Shown: positions 43,968-52,298 of the stretch, in pieces
How the letters are laid out: each line of letters starts with the position of its first letter
How positions within the stretch are numbered: position 1 is the first letter of the stretch
Assembly: GCF_900110865.1 (NCBI RefSeq)
Contig: NZ_FOFD01000009.1
Location: 1 to 64,000, forward strand
Origin: Natrinema salaciae
GTDB taxonomy: Archaea; Halobacteriota; Halobacteria; Halobacteriales; Natrialbaceae
Direction of reading: 5' to 3'
DNA length: 64,000 nucleotides
Translations under genes and position numbers: made by a program
The notes under the pieces: model-generated
The model's input: the letters and a program-made list of their open reading frames with translations, nothing else
Databases searched by the model: none
What the model was told of the DNA's origin: nothing

Positions 43968-44429
43968 ATGAATTTCGACGAGTTCACCGGCGAGATCCAG
44001 CACCGCCTCGAGCTGCCCGGAACGGGCGAAACCGTCCGCGCGATCAGAGCCACGCTCGTGACGCTCGGCGAACGGATTCCGGAGGGGGCGGCCGACGATC
44101 TCGCGGCGTCGCTTCCGATGGAGATCCGCTGGTACATGACCGGCGCCGTCAGTGAGCACGGCCAGCGCTTCGACTGGCGGGAATTCGTCTCGCGAGTGAG
44201 CGACATCGAAGGGTGTGATGCGTCCGAGGCCGCGTACCACGCTCGCGTCGTGATCGATCTCGTCCACACGCAGGTTCCTCCGTCCGATTTCCGACAACTT
44301 CGCGATCAGCTTCCCGAAGATCGACGCGACGAGAACTGGGGGAAACTGTTCGAGGTCGTCGACGCCGGCGGCTGGGGCGACGCCGAAGAGGCACAGACGG
44401 GCGGTGGCCCACAACCCGAGAGCGAGTAA
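43968..44429 (+). CDS. DUF2267 protein
   Basis: 153 residues starting MNFDEFTGEIQHRLELPGTGE. DUF2267 pattern: RAIRATLVTLGERIPEGAADDLAASLP and HARVVIDLVHTQVPPSDFRQLRDQLPE, two repeats of about 60 residues. A helical bundle is expected; function is unknown, though the domain is frequent beside stress genes. The ATG at 43968 is chosen; 11 codons upstream in frame look non-coding. Divergent from dodecin. Confidence 0.85.
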   Translation: MNFDEFTGEIQHRLELPGTGETVRAIRATLVTLGERIPEGAADDLAASLPMEIRWYMTGAVSEHGQRFDWREFVSRVSDIEGCDASEAAYHARVVIDLVHTQVPPSDFRQLRDQLPEDRRDENWGKLFEVVDAGGWGDAEEAQTGGGPQPESE

Positions 44430-44708
44430 TCGCGGATCGGATTCGCAGCCGAATGCCTCCGTTCACACCGAGCCTCGACGCACAGCGAACCGCTCGAAAC
44501 GGGCCGCGAGCGAGCCGCGCCGCCTCGAGCGAGCGTTCCACGCACGTCATAGTGGTTCTGCGCCAGAAATAGCCGATTTCCGAAGTTACCGAGCACAGGC
44601 GTACAACCGTAATAGGAGAGACGAACGATAGCCGGACGGCGAGCGGCGCGGGTCGGCCCTCGCTGAAACAGTTACAACAGCACGTAATTCAGTCCGAGAA
44701 CGCAGTTT
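44430..44708. other. Intergenic region, no gene seen
   Basis: About 280 bases between DUF2267 and the AI-2E-family gene. No coding-like frame. A TTAACAC box at 44711-44716 is the promoter for the next gene. Confidence 0.45.
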
Positions 44709-44739
44709 CGTTAACACTCATAGCGTGGTAGCACTCCAT

Positions 44740-45954
44740 ATGGTCGAAACCGATTTTTCAGGACGGAGCGTCCGCGACTGGCCGGGGCGCGAACGCCTCG
44801 GATGGTGGGCGCTGGGGGCCGTACTACTGGCCGTGCTCGGACTCCTCGTCGATCAGTATCTCCCGTGGCTCGTCTTCGGACTGTTCATTTACTACGTCGC
44901 GCGGCCCATCACCCGACGACTCGAGCAGCGCATCGCCTCGCCGACGCTCGTCGCCGCACTGACGCTGCTCCTCATCGTCGTCCCGATCATCGCACTGGTC
45001 GGGGTGCTCTTACTCGTCGCACTGGGGCAACTCGTGACGGCGATCTCGAACGCACCGGTGGACAGGATCGTCGCACAGTTACCGATCCCGGTGCCGGATC
45101 TCCCGAACACGCCGACGGAAGTGTACGACACGACGATGCTGTTGATCCAGGAGCCGTCGGTCCAAACCCTCCTGGGCACGGTCGGCGGAGCGATCGGCGC
45201 GATCGGCGCGGTGCTGTTCAACGCGTTCGTATCGCTGCTGATCGCGTTCTTCCTGCTGATCAACGACCGCGGCATCGCCGCCTGGTTCGAGTCGAACGTG
45301 TTCGGCGAGGACAGCCTCGCATCGGCGTACCTGTCGGCGATCGATCGCGGGTTGGGGTCGGTCTACTTCGGGTACACGATGACGATCTTCGCGGTCGTCA
45401 TCCTCTCGGCCGTTCTCTACGCGGTGTTCAACCTCGCTGCGCCGGCGGGGATAGCGATCCCCTCGGCGGTGCTGTTCGCCGTCGTTACCGGTCTCTTCAC
45501 GCTCGTCCCGCTCGTCGGACGATCGATCGTCTACGCGACGATCGCTGCCATCCTCGCCGTCCAGGCGATCGCGATCGAGCCACGGCTCCTCTGGGTCCCG
45601 CTGGTGTTCCTCGCGGTCATGATCGTCGCGTTCGACAACCTCGTCCGAACGTACATCCGGCCGTCTCTCTCCGGACGACTGCTCGACACCGGGCTGGTCA
45701 TGTTCGCGTACCTGTTCGGCCCGCCGCTGTTTGGCTGGTCGGGCATCTTCCTCGGCCCGTTCCTGATGCTGTTTATCGTGACGTACGTCCGGCTGATCCT
45801 CCCGATCCTGGCTGATCCGGCGCACGAGAACGCCGGCATAGAGACCGAGCATACGCTCGACGAGTTCGCCGAGAGCGCCCCCGACCAGCAGGACGAACGG
45901 TCGTCCGAAGCGGATCGCTCCGATTTCGGGCCGGACGACGGGCCGACAGTGTGA
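44740..45954 (+). CDS. AI-2E-family transporter
   Basis: 404 residues. About eight helices in two groups: four near the N-terminus (LGWWALGAVLLAVLGLLV, WLVFGLFIYYVARPITRRLE) and others after residue 145, with the family segment LFTLVPLVGRSIVYATIAA and FDNLVRTYIRPSLSGR. The family exports small molecules (AI-2, or Na+/H+ in some archaea). The C-terminal tail of 60 residues is acidic and unstructured. Start 44740 is set by a TATA-like box 24-31 bases upstream. Confidence 0.88.
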   Translation: MVETDFSGRSVRDWPGRERLGWWALGAVLLAVLGLLVDQYLPWLVFGLFIYYVARPITRRLEQRIASPTLVAALTLLLIVVPIIALVGVLLLVALGQLVTAISNAPVDRIVAQLPIPVPDLPNTPTEVYDTTMLLIQEPSVQTLLGTVGGAIGAIGAVLFNAFVSLLIAFFLLINDRGIAAWFESNVFGEDSLASAYLSAIDRGLGSVYFGYTMTIFAVVILSAVLYAVFNLAAPAGIAIPSAVLFAVVTGLFTLVPLVGRSIVYATIAAILAVQAIAIEPRLLWVPLVFLAVMIVAFDNLVRTYIRPSLSGRLLDTGLVMFAYLFGPPLFGWSGIFLGPFLMLFIVTYVRLILPILADPAHENAGIETEHTLDEFAESAPDQQDERSSEADRSDFGPDDGPTV

Positions 45955-46376
45955 ATTTCCGGCGTGGCGCGGGGAGACGGAACTGCGATGTGGCCACCGA
46001 CGCGGATTGAGTCCGGAACGAGTTCCGAACGGAGACGGCCGACGAGGGCTCGGTACCCGAGCCCCTCGGACTCCATCTTCCCTCGAGCGCGCGGCCACGC
46101 TGATCAACGGAGACGAGGACGACCGAAGCGAGGACCGTCGAGGAACCGACGCGGACCCGCTAGTTGGCCATCGCGAGCGTGCCGTTCAGCGACAGAACGA
46201 ACGCGAACGCAGGAAAGAAACGGGAAGTTGCCGTCGTGTACTCCGAGAAACACTAACTGCCGTCGTCAACTCACTGCCCTTTGGGCGCGAACTGTGAACC
46301 TGTGCAACGAAGGACGTGCATATACGCGTGAACGTTCCGGTCGGTACGATAGGCACGATCACGGAGAATACGGACC
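45955..46376. other. Intergenic region with a strong hairpin
   Basis: About 420 bases without a credible gene. It holds a perfect 8-3-8 inverted repeat, GGGCTCGG-tac-CCGAGCCC, at 46046-46064, about 90 bases after the AI-2E stop, and a CATATACG element near 46318 as a possible promoter of the next gene. Confidence 0.5.
46046..46064. terminator. GC-rich hairpin after the AI-2E gene
   Basis: GGGCTCGG-TAC-CCGAGCCC can fold into a very stable hairpin. No run of T follows, so classical termination is uncertain; it could be an RNA-stability element or a protein-binding site. Confidence 0.35.
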
Positions 46377-47009
46377 ATGAGCCTCGTGGAAGTTCTCCCG
46401 CTGGCCATCGTGATGGTCGCGGGTCCACAGATACTCTCCCCGATCTTCCTCGCGACGAGCGAGCAGTGGCGGGCGAATTCGCTGGCCTACGTCTTCGGTG
46501 CAGCGCTCTCCATCAGCCTCGTCGTCTTCGTCGCGTACCTCCTCGGGAACAGTTTCGGCGGTGGCGGCGGCCTGTTAGGGGCGAGCGCGAGAGAGGTCCT
46601 CTTCGTCGTCGTCCTCGTGTTACTCCTCTACGCGGCAGTGGAGACCTACCGAAAGCGGAACGTGTCCGAGCCGCCGGAGTGGATGGGGAAGTTGACCACA
46701 GCGACGCCCGGGTTTTCGTTGAAACTGGGCTTTCTTCTGTTGGGCGTGTTCCCGACCGACGTCGTCACCTCGGTCAGTGTCGGCACCTACCTCGCAGCGA
46801 ACGGCGATCCGGTCACGGACGCGGCCGGCTTCGTCCTGCTCACGCTCTTTATCCTGTCGCTTCCGTCGCTCAGCGTGTTCCTGCTCGGCGAGCGAGCGGA
46901 AGCCGCGCTCCCGGGGATTCGCGACTGGATGAACGACAACTCGTGGATCATCTCCGAGGCAGTAATCGCGATTTTCCTCGTCCTGACGCTTCAGAACCTC
47001 CTCGGTTAA
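46377..47009 (+). CDS. GAP/Sap-family membrane protein
   Basis: 210 residues, six helices. The N-terminus SLVEVLPLAIVMVAGPQILSP and the middle TPGFSLKLGFLLLGVFPTDVVTS match the GAP (Sap, sulfolipid-addressing) family of the LysE-like superfamily. Possibly exports small lipids or amino-acid-like molecules; nothing fixes the substrate. Preceded by a long non-coding region and followed by the usp at 47363, 353 bases away. Confidence 0.75.
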   Translation: MSLVEVLPLAIVMVAGPQILSPIFLATSEQWRANSLAYVFGAALSISLVVFVAYLLGNSFGGGGGLLGASAREVLFVVVLVLLLYAAVETYRKRNVSEPPEWMGKLTTATPGFSLKLGFLLLGVFPTDVVTSVSVGTYLAANGDPVTDAAGFVLLTLFILSLPSLSVFLLGERAEAALPGIRDWMNDNSWIISEAVIAIFLVLTLQNLLG

Positions 47010-47362
47010 TTGTCACCTACGGCGGAACCGAAGCGGGCGAACAGGTGTTCGCGACCGACGGGACGCCGGCCCGCGTTCGAACCACCCCGTCATCCCGTCG
47101 ACGACCGATCTCGAGCCCGGTACCGGGTACACACTCTAGACGAAAATCGCCGACACCTCGAGCGCACCGACCACTACCGGCACGGCGACCGTCCTCGATG
47201 TCGAGGCAGCGGGCCACCGACCTCGTACTCGACGCGGACATCGATCCGCTCGCTGTCTCCCCGGTCCTCGCCACCGAACCGGTCCCGACGGCGGCCGAAC
47301 GAGGGACGGCCCCGATATCGACTCCCCGAGATAATTTGCCGCTGCCTGTCGACGGGGGCGAT
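47010..47362. other. Intergenic region, possibly a decayed gene
   Basis: About 350 bases without an intact gene. Short phrases in different plus frames (VTYGGTEAGEQVFATDGTPA, TDLEPGTGYTL) look like pieces of a fibronectin-like protein shifted out of frame, and CCCGGTACCGGG at 47116-47127 is a 12-base palindrome. The end of the region carries the usp promoter (GATAATTTG near 47329-47337). Confidence 0.3.
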
Positions 47363-47812
47363 ATGGCATCACGAATCCTGGTCGCGCTCGACGAGTCGCC
47401 ACAGGCACGCGCCGCGTTCCGACACGCGCTGTCGACGTATCCCGATGCGGAGATCCACGTGCTGCACGTGAACGATCCGCGAGAGTGGTCCAGTAGCGAC
47501 GGAATGGGAGGATTCTATTCGGAGGACGCGTACGAGCGAACGCAGCAGTCCGCGGAACAGCTCCTCGACGAGGCAGCCGAAATCGCGCGGGAGTACGACG
47601 CGGCGGTAACGACGAACACGACCGTCGGGAAAGCGGCACCGGGAATCGTCCGGTATGCGGAAGAGCACGACGTCGATCACATCGTTCTCGGCAGCCACGG
47701 CCGCCGCGGGCTGTCACGATTCCTCCTCGGCAGCGTCGCCGAACGCGTCGCTCGCCGCTCGCCGGGGTCCGTGACGATCGTTCGAGAGGAGCAGTCGGAC
47801 CGAGAGGCGTAG
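47363..47812 (+). CDS. Universal stress protein, single UspA domain
   Basis: 149 residues, start MASRILVALDESPQARAAFRHA. Intact loop GSHGRRGLSRFLLGSVAERV. Near-paralogue of the usp at 42285 (HVNDPREW versus YVNDPWEW, same REYD segment), though on the other strand. A GATAATTTG TATA-like box lies about 26-34 bases before the ATG. Confidence 0.92.
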   Translation: MASRILVALDESPQARAAFRHALSTYPDAEIHVLHVNDPREWSSSDGMGGFYSEDAYERTQQSAEQLLDEAAEIAREYDAAVTTNTTVGKAAPGIVRYAEEHDVDHIVLGSHGRRGLSRFLLGSVAERVARRSPGSVTIVREEQSDREA

Positions 47813-48127
47813 GTCTCAGTTTGGCCGCTGCCGATCCACTCCGGCGATCCGAATTCGACTGGGCCGAGTTCGACGGCTGTGAAATCCCCACCCGTCCAGT
47901 GACTGCAGTCGCTCGAATTCGCAGGCACGCATCGGTCGCTCGTAAGACGAGCCATGGACCTCCGAGCAGACGAAGCGGATACGGAGCCCGAGGCCACCCG
48001 GGTTCCGCGGAGACGCCGCCTCGACGACTCGGCGTCGAGGCGGACCCACTGCACCCGCGGCCGAGCGTGCGCATCTCTCGAGACCGCCTCACTGGGGACT
48101 TTTGGCCGTCGAACTCGAACGATCCGT
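47813..48127. other. Intergenic region before SOUL gene
   Basis: About 315 bases, no gene seen. The plus frame open into the SOUL gene has no start codon or coding bias in this part. Confidence 0.45.
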
Positions 48128-48784
48128 ATGCGTACGTCACGGAAGGCACTGTACTGGCTCGGCCTGTTGTTCGCGCTGTGGATCGGTTGGGGCGCGTACG
48201 TCACCCGAACGACCGAGCGCGTCCCGTCGGAAACGCTGGCGCGATTCGACGGGATCGAGCTGCGACGGTATCCGCAATCCGTGCTGGTCGAAACGACGGC
48301 ACCGGACGCGGGAACGGCGTTTCGACGGCTCTTTCGCTACATCTCCGGTGCAAACGAGCGGCGCGAGGACGTCGCGATGACCGCACCGGTCGCGATCCGA
48401 GGCGAAAGCGAATCGGTCCCCATGACCGCTCCGGTCCGAACCGATATGGACGGCGACGGCGTGACGATGGCCTTTTTCCTCCCGTCGACGTACGGACCCG
48501 CGCGCGCCCCGACCCCGACCGATCCAACCGTCAGCCTCGTCGTCGAACCGCCGCGAACGGTCGCAGTACGGCGGTTCTCCTGGTACGCCACGGACGACCG
48601 CGTCGACCGCGAGCAGGATCGGCTGCGCGAGGAACTCGCCCGACGGGGTCTCGAGGCGAGAGACGACCCATCACTGCTCCAGTACAACGATCCGTGGACG
48701 CCGCCGTTCATGCGAACCAACGAGATCGAAGTCGATCTGGCGGCCGTTCCGGAGCAGTTCCACAGCGATCATGGGGGGTGGTGA
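48128..48784 (+). CDS. SOUL heme-binding family protein, membrane anchored
   Basis: 218 residues. One N-terminal helix (ALYWLGLLFALWIGWGAYV, about 7-25), then the SOUL domain: ELRRYPQSVLVETTAP, GTAFRRLFRYISGANERRED, the repeated MTAPV motif (two copies near 93-110) and a final YNDPWTPPFMRTNEIEV. SOUL proteins bind heme or porphyrin. Its outward orientation (helix then domain) suggests an extracytoplasmic location. The start at 48128 has no competitor with a helix. Confidence 0.88.
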   Translation: MRTSRKALYWLGLLFALWIGWGAYVTRTTERVPSETLARFDGIELRRYPQSVLVETTAPDAGTAFRRLFRYISGANERREDVAMTAPVAIRGESESVPMTAPVRTDMDGDGVTMAFFLPSTYGPARAPTPTDPTVSLVVEPPRTVAVRRFSWYATDDRVDREQDRLREELARRGLEARDDPSLLQYNDPWTPPFMRTNEIEVDLAAVPEQFHSDHGGW

Positions 48785-48983
48785 CAGGGAAACGAGAGGG
48801 GTCGAGGGAAGCGTCCCGGACCGTGACGGACCCCGGAACCGGTCGGTCGTCACCTGACGCCCGTGACCGGGGACGTCGATCCGACGCTCCCGTACCGCGG
48901 ACGACGTCGACGCCGTCGTGTTTCTCCGCGGACGCCGTCACCGAAGACCGGGAATTATTGAGCACGTCGACGAACGGCACGGT

Positions 48984-49385
48984 ATGTACGACGACATTCT
49001 CGTTCCGACCGATGGACGCGAAGGCACCGACCGCGCGATCGACGAAGCGATCGGTCTCGCCGGCGAACACGATGCCACGCTGCATACGCTGTACGTGGTT
49101 AACTCGGCTGCGATCGCTCCCGGTATCGACTTCGACGATCTCGAGGAGATCGGTCGACAGGCGGTCGAGTACGTCCGGGATCGTGCGGCGGCGGCCGGCG
49201 TCGAGCACGTCGAGTGCGACGTTACGCACGGGCTTCGTCACCGATCGATTCTCGCGTACGCCGACGAACACGGGATCGATCTCATCGTCCTCGGTCGACA
49301 CCGAGAACTGGACCACCTCGTTCGCGGGAGCGTGTCGAAACGCGTCTCCGAAGCGGCGTCGGTTCCGGTGTTGATCGTCGAGTGA
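48984..49385 (+). CDS. Universal stress protein with degenerate nucleotide loop
   Basis: 133 residues, start MYDDILVPTDGREGTDRAIDEA. The loop reads GRHRELDHLVRGSVSKRV: the second Gly is replaced by Arg and the spacing is short, so ATP binding may be weakened. A GAATTATTG box about 25-35 bases upstream acts as promoter. It precedes nicotinate phosphoribosyltransferase by 109 bases. Confidence 0.9.
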   Translation: MYDDILVPTDGREGTDRAIDEAIGLAGEHDATLHTLYVVNSAAIAPGIDFDDLEEIGRQAVEYVRDRAAAAGVEHVECDVTHGLRHRSILAYADEHGIDLIVLGRHRELDHLVRGSVSKRVSEAASVPVLIVE

Positions 49386-49494
49386 ACGCGCCGCCGGCGA
49401 CGGGGACTGGTCCGAGCCGCGTCGGCCGACGCTGTGCCGACGGGGGTGATCGCGGGGCTATCGTTATTACGCCCTCCGTACTGTACTCGGCGGT

Positions 49495-50850
49495 ATGTCC
49501 GAACCGACGTTCGGCTTCGTGTCAGCGGAGACCCTCCCGCTGTTCACTGACCTGTACGAACTGCGGATGATGCAGGCCTACGCGAATCGGGATCACAACC
49601 CGCGGGCGACGTTCAGCCTCTTCGTCCGCGACTTACCGCCGAACCGCGGCTACATGGTGGCGGCGGGTCTGGAACAGGCGATCCACTACGTCGAATCGCT
49701 CTCGTTCGAGGACCGTGCGCTCGAGTATCTGGCCGAACAGGGGTTCGACGACGCGTTCCTCGAGCGACTGGCGGCGTTCGAGTTCACGGGAGAGATCCGC
49801 GGGGTGCCCGAGGGGACGCCCGTGTTCGCGAACGAACCGCTGCTCGAGGTAACGGCACCGATCCTGCAGGCACAGCTGCTCGAGACGGCGCTGATCAACC
49901 AGATCGGATACCAATCGCTGATCGCGACGAAGGCGAGTCGAATGCGGGACGTGATCGATCGAGACGGGGACGGGCAGCGGCTGATCGATTTCGGTTCGAG
50001 ACGGGCACACGGAACGGACGCCGGGATGAAAGCGGCGCGGGCCGCGTACATCGGCGGCTTCGACGGAACGTCGAACGTCGCGGCCGGCGAGGCGTTCGGG
50101 ATACCCGTCTCCGGGACGATGGCCCACTCGTGGGTCCAGAGTTTCGAACGCGAACGCGACGCCTTCGAGGCCTTCGTCGCCGAGTACGGTGACGAGAGCG
50201 TGCTGTTGATCGACACCTACGAGACGGTCGGTGGTGCACGAATTGCGCGCGAGGTCGCCGACGCGGCGGACGTGGACCTCCGGGGCGTCCGGCTCGATTC
50301 GGGAGATCTCCCCGCGCTCTCGAAGGCGGTCGACGAGGTCGTCCCTGGCGTCGACCAGTTCATCTCGTCGGGGATCGACGAGTACGCGATCCGCGCGTTC
50401 TTCGACCGCGGCGGCGTTGGGGCGGGCTTCGGACCGGGAACGGCGCTGGTGACGAGCGCCGACGCGCCGAAAGTCGAGGGTGTCTACAAACTCGTCGCCG
50501 TCGAACGCGACGGAGAGATGCAGCCGACGATGAAGCTCTCGGCGGGGAAGGTAACCTATCCGGGATCGAAGACCGTCCGCCGGACCGAGTCGGACGGCCA
50601 ATACGCCGGCGACATCGTCGGTCTCCGGGACGAATCCCTGCCCGGATCGGAGCAGTTGGTACCCGTCATCGAGGACGGGAAGCGGGTCTCCGAACTGCCG
50701 GACCTCGATCGCATTCGAGACACCGCGACCGCGAAGCGACGGATGCTCCCCGTCGAACATCGACGAATCGACGATCCCGACCCGTATCCCGTTCAGATCG
50801 GCGAGAAACTCCGGCAGGAGACCGACCGACTGAGACGAACGCTCGAGTAG
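49495..50850 (+). CDS. pncB: Nicotinate phosphoribosyltransferase
   Basis: 451 residues. N-terminal LPLFTDLYELRMMQAY, the substrate loop SRRAHGTDAGMKAARAAYIGGFDGTSN (with the His that is phosphorylated in this family), the VDxRLDSGDL segment RGVRLDSGDLPALSKAVD, and the C-terminal VYKLVAVERDG. It salvages nicotinate to nicotinate mononucleotide for NAD. The long form of about 450 residues is the class also found in the mycobacterial DosR regulon (PncB2). Preceded by a TATTACG promoter near 49460-49470. Confidence 0.93.
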   Translation: MSEPTFGFVSAETLPLFTDLYELRMMQAYANRDHNPRATFSLFVRDLPPNRGYMVAAGLEQAIHYVESLSFEDRALEYLAEQGFDDAFLERLAAFEFTGEIRGVPEGTPVFANEPLLEVTAPILQAQLLETALINQIGYQSLIATKASRMRDVIDRDGDGQRLIDFGSRRAHGTDAGMKAARAAYIGGFDGTSNVAAGEAFGIPVSGTMAHSWVQSFERERDAFEAFVAEYGDESVLLIDTYETVGGARIAREVADAADVDLRGVRLDSGDLPALSKAVDEVVPGVDQFISSGIDEYAIRAFFDRGGVGAGFGPGTALVTSADAPKVEGVYKLVAVERDGEMQPTMKLSAGKVTYPGSKTVRRTESDGQYAGDIVGLRDESLPGSEQLVPVIEDGKRVSELPDLDRIRDTATAKRRMLPVEHRRIDDPDPYPVQIGEKLRQETDRLRRTLE

Positions 50851-50967
50851 CCGACGCGGGTCGGCCACGATCGGTGATCGCGGCTCGGTTCCTCCCGGAC
50901 GCCGACCGACTGTCGACGGCGTCCGGCACCGTCGGCGGTCGTACTGCGCCGTCGGTCGCGGTCACGG

Positions 50968-50975
50968 TATTATAT
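50968..50975 (+). promoter_or_regulatory. TATA box of usp (leaderless)
   Basis: TATTATAT ends 23 bases before the ATG at 50999. Confidence 0.6.
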
Positions 50976-50998
50976 CGATGGGACGCGTAACGTGACGC

Positions 50999-51424
50999 AT
51001 GAGTGACCGACTCCTCGTACCGTACGACGGTTCGGACCCGGCGGAAGACGCACTCGAGTACGCACTCGAGACGTTCCCGGACGGGGACGTCGTCGCCCTG
51101 TACGTCGTTCCGGTTCCGGAAGGCTACTGGGCGGCATTTCAGGAACCAGACGAACGGATTCCCGCGGCCGACGGGGCACACGACCACGGACGCGATATCC
51201 TCGACGAAGCGGCCGATGTCGCCGCGAACCGCGACCGCGAGATCGAGACGGAAATCGCTACCGGAAAACCCGATCACGAGATCGTCGAGCGGGCGGTGGA
51301 CGGCGCGTACGATACGATCGTCATCGGCAGCCACGGGCGAGAGGGAATCTCGCGTATCCTGCTGGGGAGCGTCGCGGAAAACGTCGTTCGTCGGTCGCCG
51401 ATACCGGTCGTCGTGGTTCGGTAG
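50999..51424 (+). CDS. Universal stress protein, single UspA domain
   Basis: 141 residues, start MSDRLLVPYDGSDPAEDALEYA. Loop GSHGREGISRILLGSVAENV is intact and the ending VVRRSPIPVVVVR matches the usp at 2390, to which it is the closest paralogue (both also have EVPDGRWA/PVPEGYWA in the middle). Monocistronic with a clear TATA box. Confidence 0.93.
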   Translation: MSDRLLVPYDGSDPAEDALEYALETFPDGDVVALYVVPVPEGYWAAFQEPDERIPAADGAHDHGRDILDEAADVAANRDREIETEIATGKPDHEIVERAVDGAYDTIVIGSHGREGISRILLGSVAENVVRRSPIPVVVVR

Positions 51425-51566
51425 CGTCGACACCGTTCGACGCGACGGCGCACGATCGATTCTGGCCAGGAGACCGGCGACCGAGACGCTCCAGCGGCTC
51501 GTAACGTCGCCCGATGGCGAGAGAGCGGGTCGAACCGAGTGACCACGAGCTTCGCGGCGTGGTCGT

Positions 51567-51574
51567 TTTATATC
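51567..51574 (+). promoter_or_regulatory. TATA box of flavodoxin gene
   Basis: TTTTATAT, 29-36 bases before the ATG at 51603. Confidence 0.55.
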
Positions 51575-51602
51575 TGCGCTCGAGGTAGCGGACGCCGAGA
51601 CG

Positions 51603-52196
51603 ATGGCATCGGTTCTCGTCCTCTACGGCACCGGTGAGGGGCAGACGCGAGACGTCGCCGCCCGCATTACCGAGACGTTGGACGACCGCGGTCACGACGT
51701 AACGGCGATCGACGCCGACGACCGTCCAGCGACGGTCGACCTCGACGGGTTCGACGCGGTCCTCGTCGGCGCGTCGATTCACGCCGGGACACACCAGTCG
51801 TCGGTTCTCGAGTTCGTGCGATCGAATCGGGCGGCGCTGGGTGCAATGCCGACGGCGTTCTTTCAGGTGTCACTGTCGTCCGCGACCGAGGACGGTCGCG
51901 CGCAAGCGGCGGGCTACTTCGAGGCGTTCGTCGACGAGACGGAGTGGCACCCCGACCGAGTCGGGTTCTTCGGCGGCGCGTTGCGCTATTCGGAGTACGG
52001 GTTCCTCAAGCGGCTACTGATGAAACAAATCGCCAGGCGGACGCTCTCGGACACGCCCGAAGCCGACGCGTCGGGGGACGTCGAGTTCACGGACTGGGAC
52101 GAAGTCGAGGCCTTCGCCCGCGACGTCGCTGCGTTCGTCGAAGGCCGGTTGGGCGTCGCGCCGCCGGCCGCGGGCGAGCGGACGGAATCGGAGTGA
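51603..52196 (+). CDS. Flavodoxin-domain protein, HemG-like
   Basis: 197 residues. The FMN phosphate loop is LYGTGEGQTRDVAARI (about 7-22), then VLVGASIHAGTHQSSVLEFVRSN and TAFFQVSLSSATEDGRAQ, a pattern shared with HemG protoporphyrinogen oxidase. It may oxidise protoporphyrinogen or act as a general flavin electron carrier. The SOUL heme protein lies 3 kb to the left. An acidic tail of about 15 residues ends it. Confidence 0.85.
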   Translation: MASVLVLYGTGEGQTRDVAARITETLDDRGHDVTAIDADDRPATVDLDGFDAVLVGASIHAGTHQSSVLEFVRSNRAALGAMPTAFFQVSLSSATEDGRAQAAGYFEAFVDETEWHPDRVGFFGGALRYSEYGFLKRLLMKQIARRTLSDTPEADASGDVEFTDWDEVEAFARDVAAFVEGRLGVAPPAAGERTESE

Positions 52197-52298
52197 GCGC
52201 TCGCGGTCCACGAGTACCGATCCCGGGACGACGACGGATCGCTCGAGGAACGCGGCCCGTACCGCTTGCAAAGTCGGGAAAGCCGACGCCAATCTGTC

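Noticed and set aside
47010-47140. Fibronectin-like phrases in two plus frames
   Set aside because: Too short and out of frame with each other to call a pseudogene; noted only as a possible remnant.
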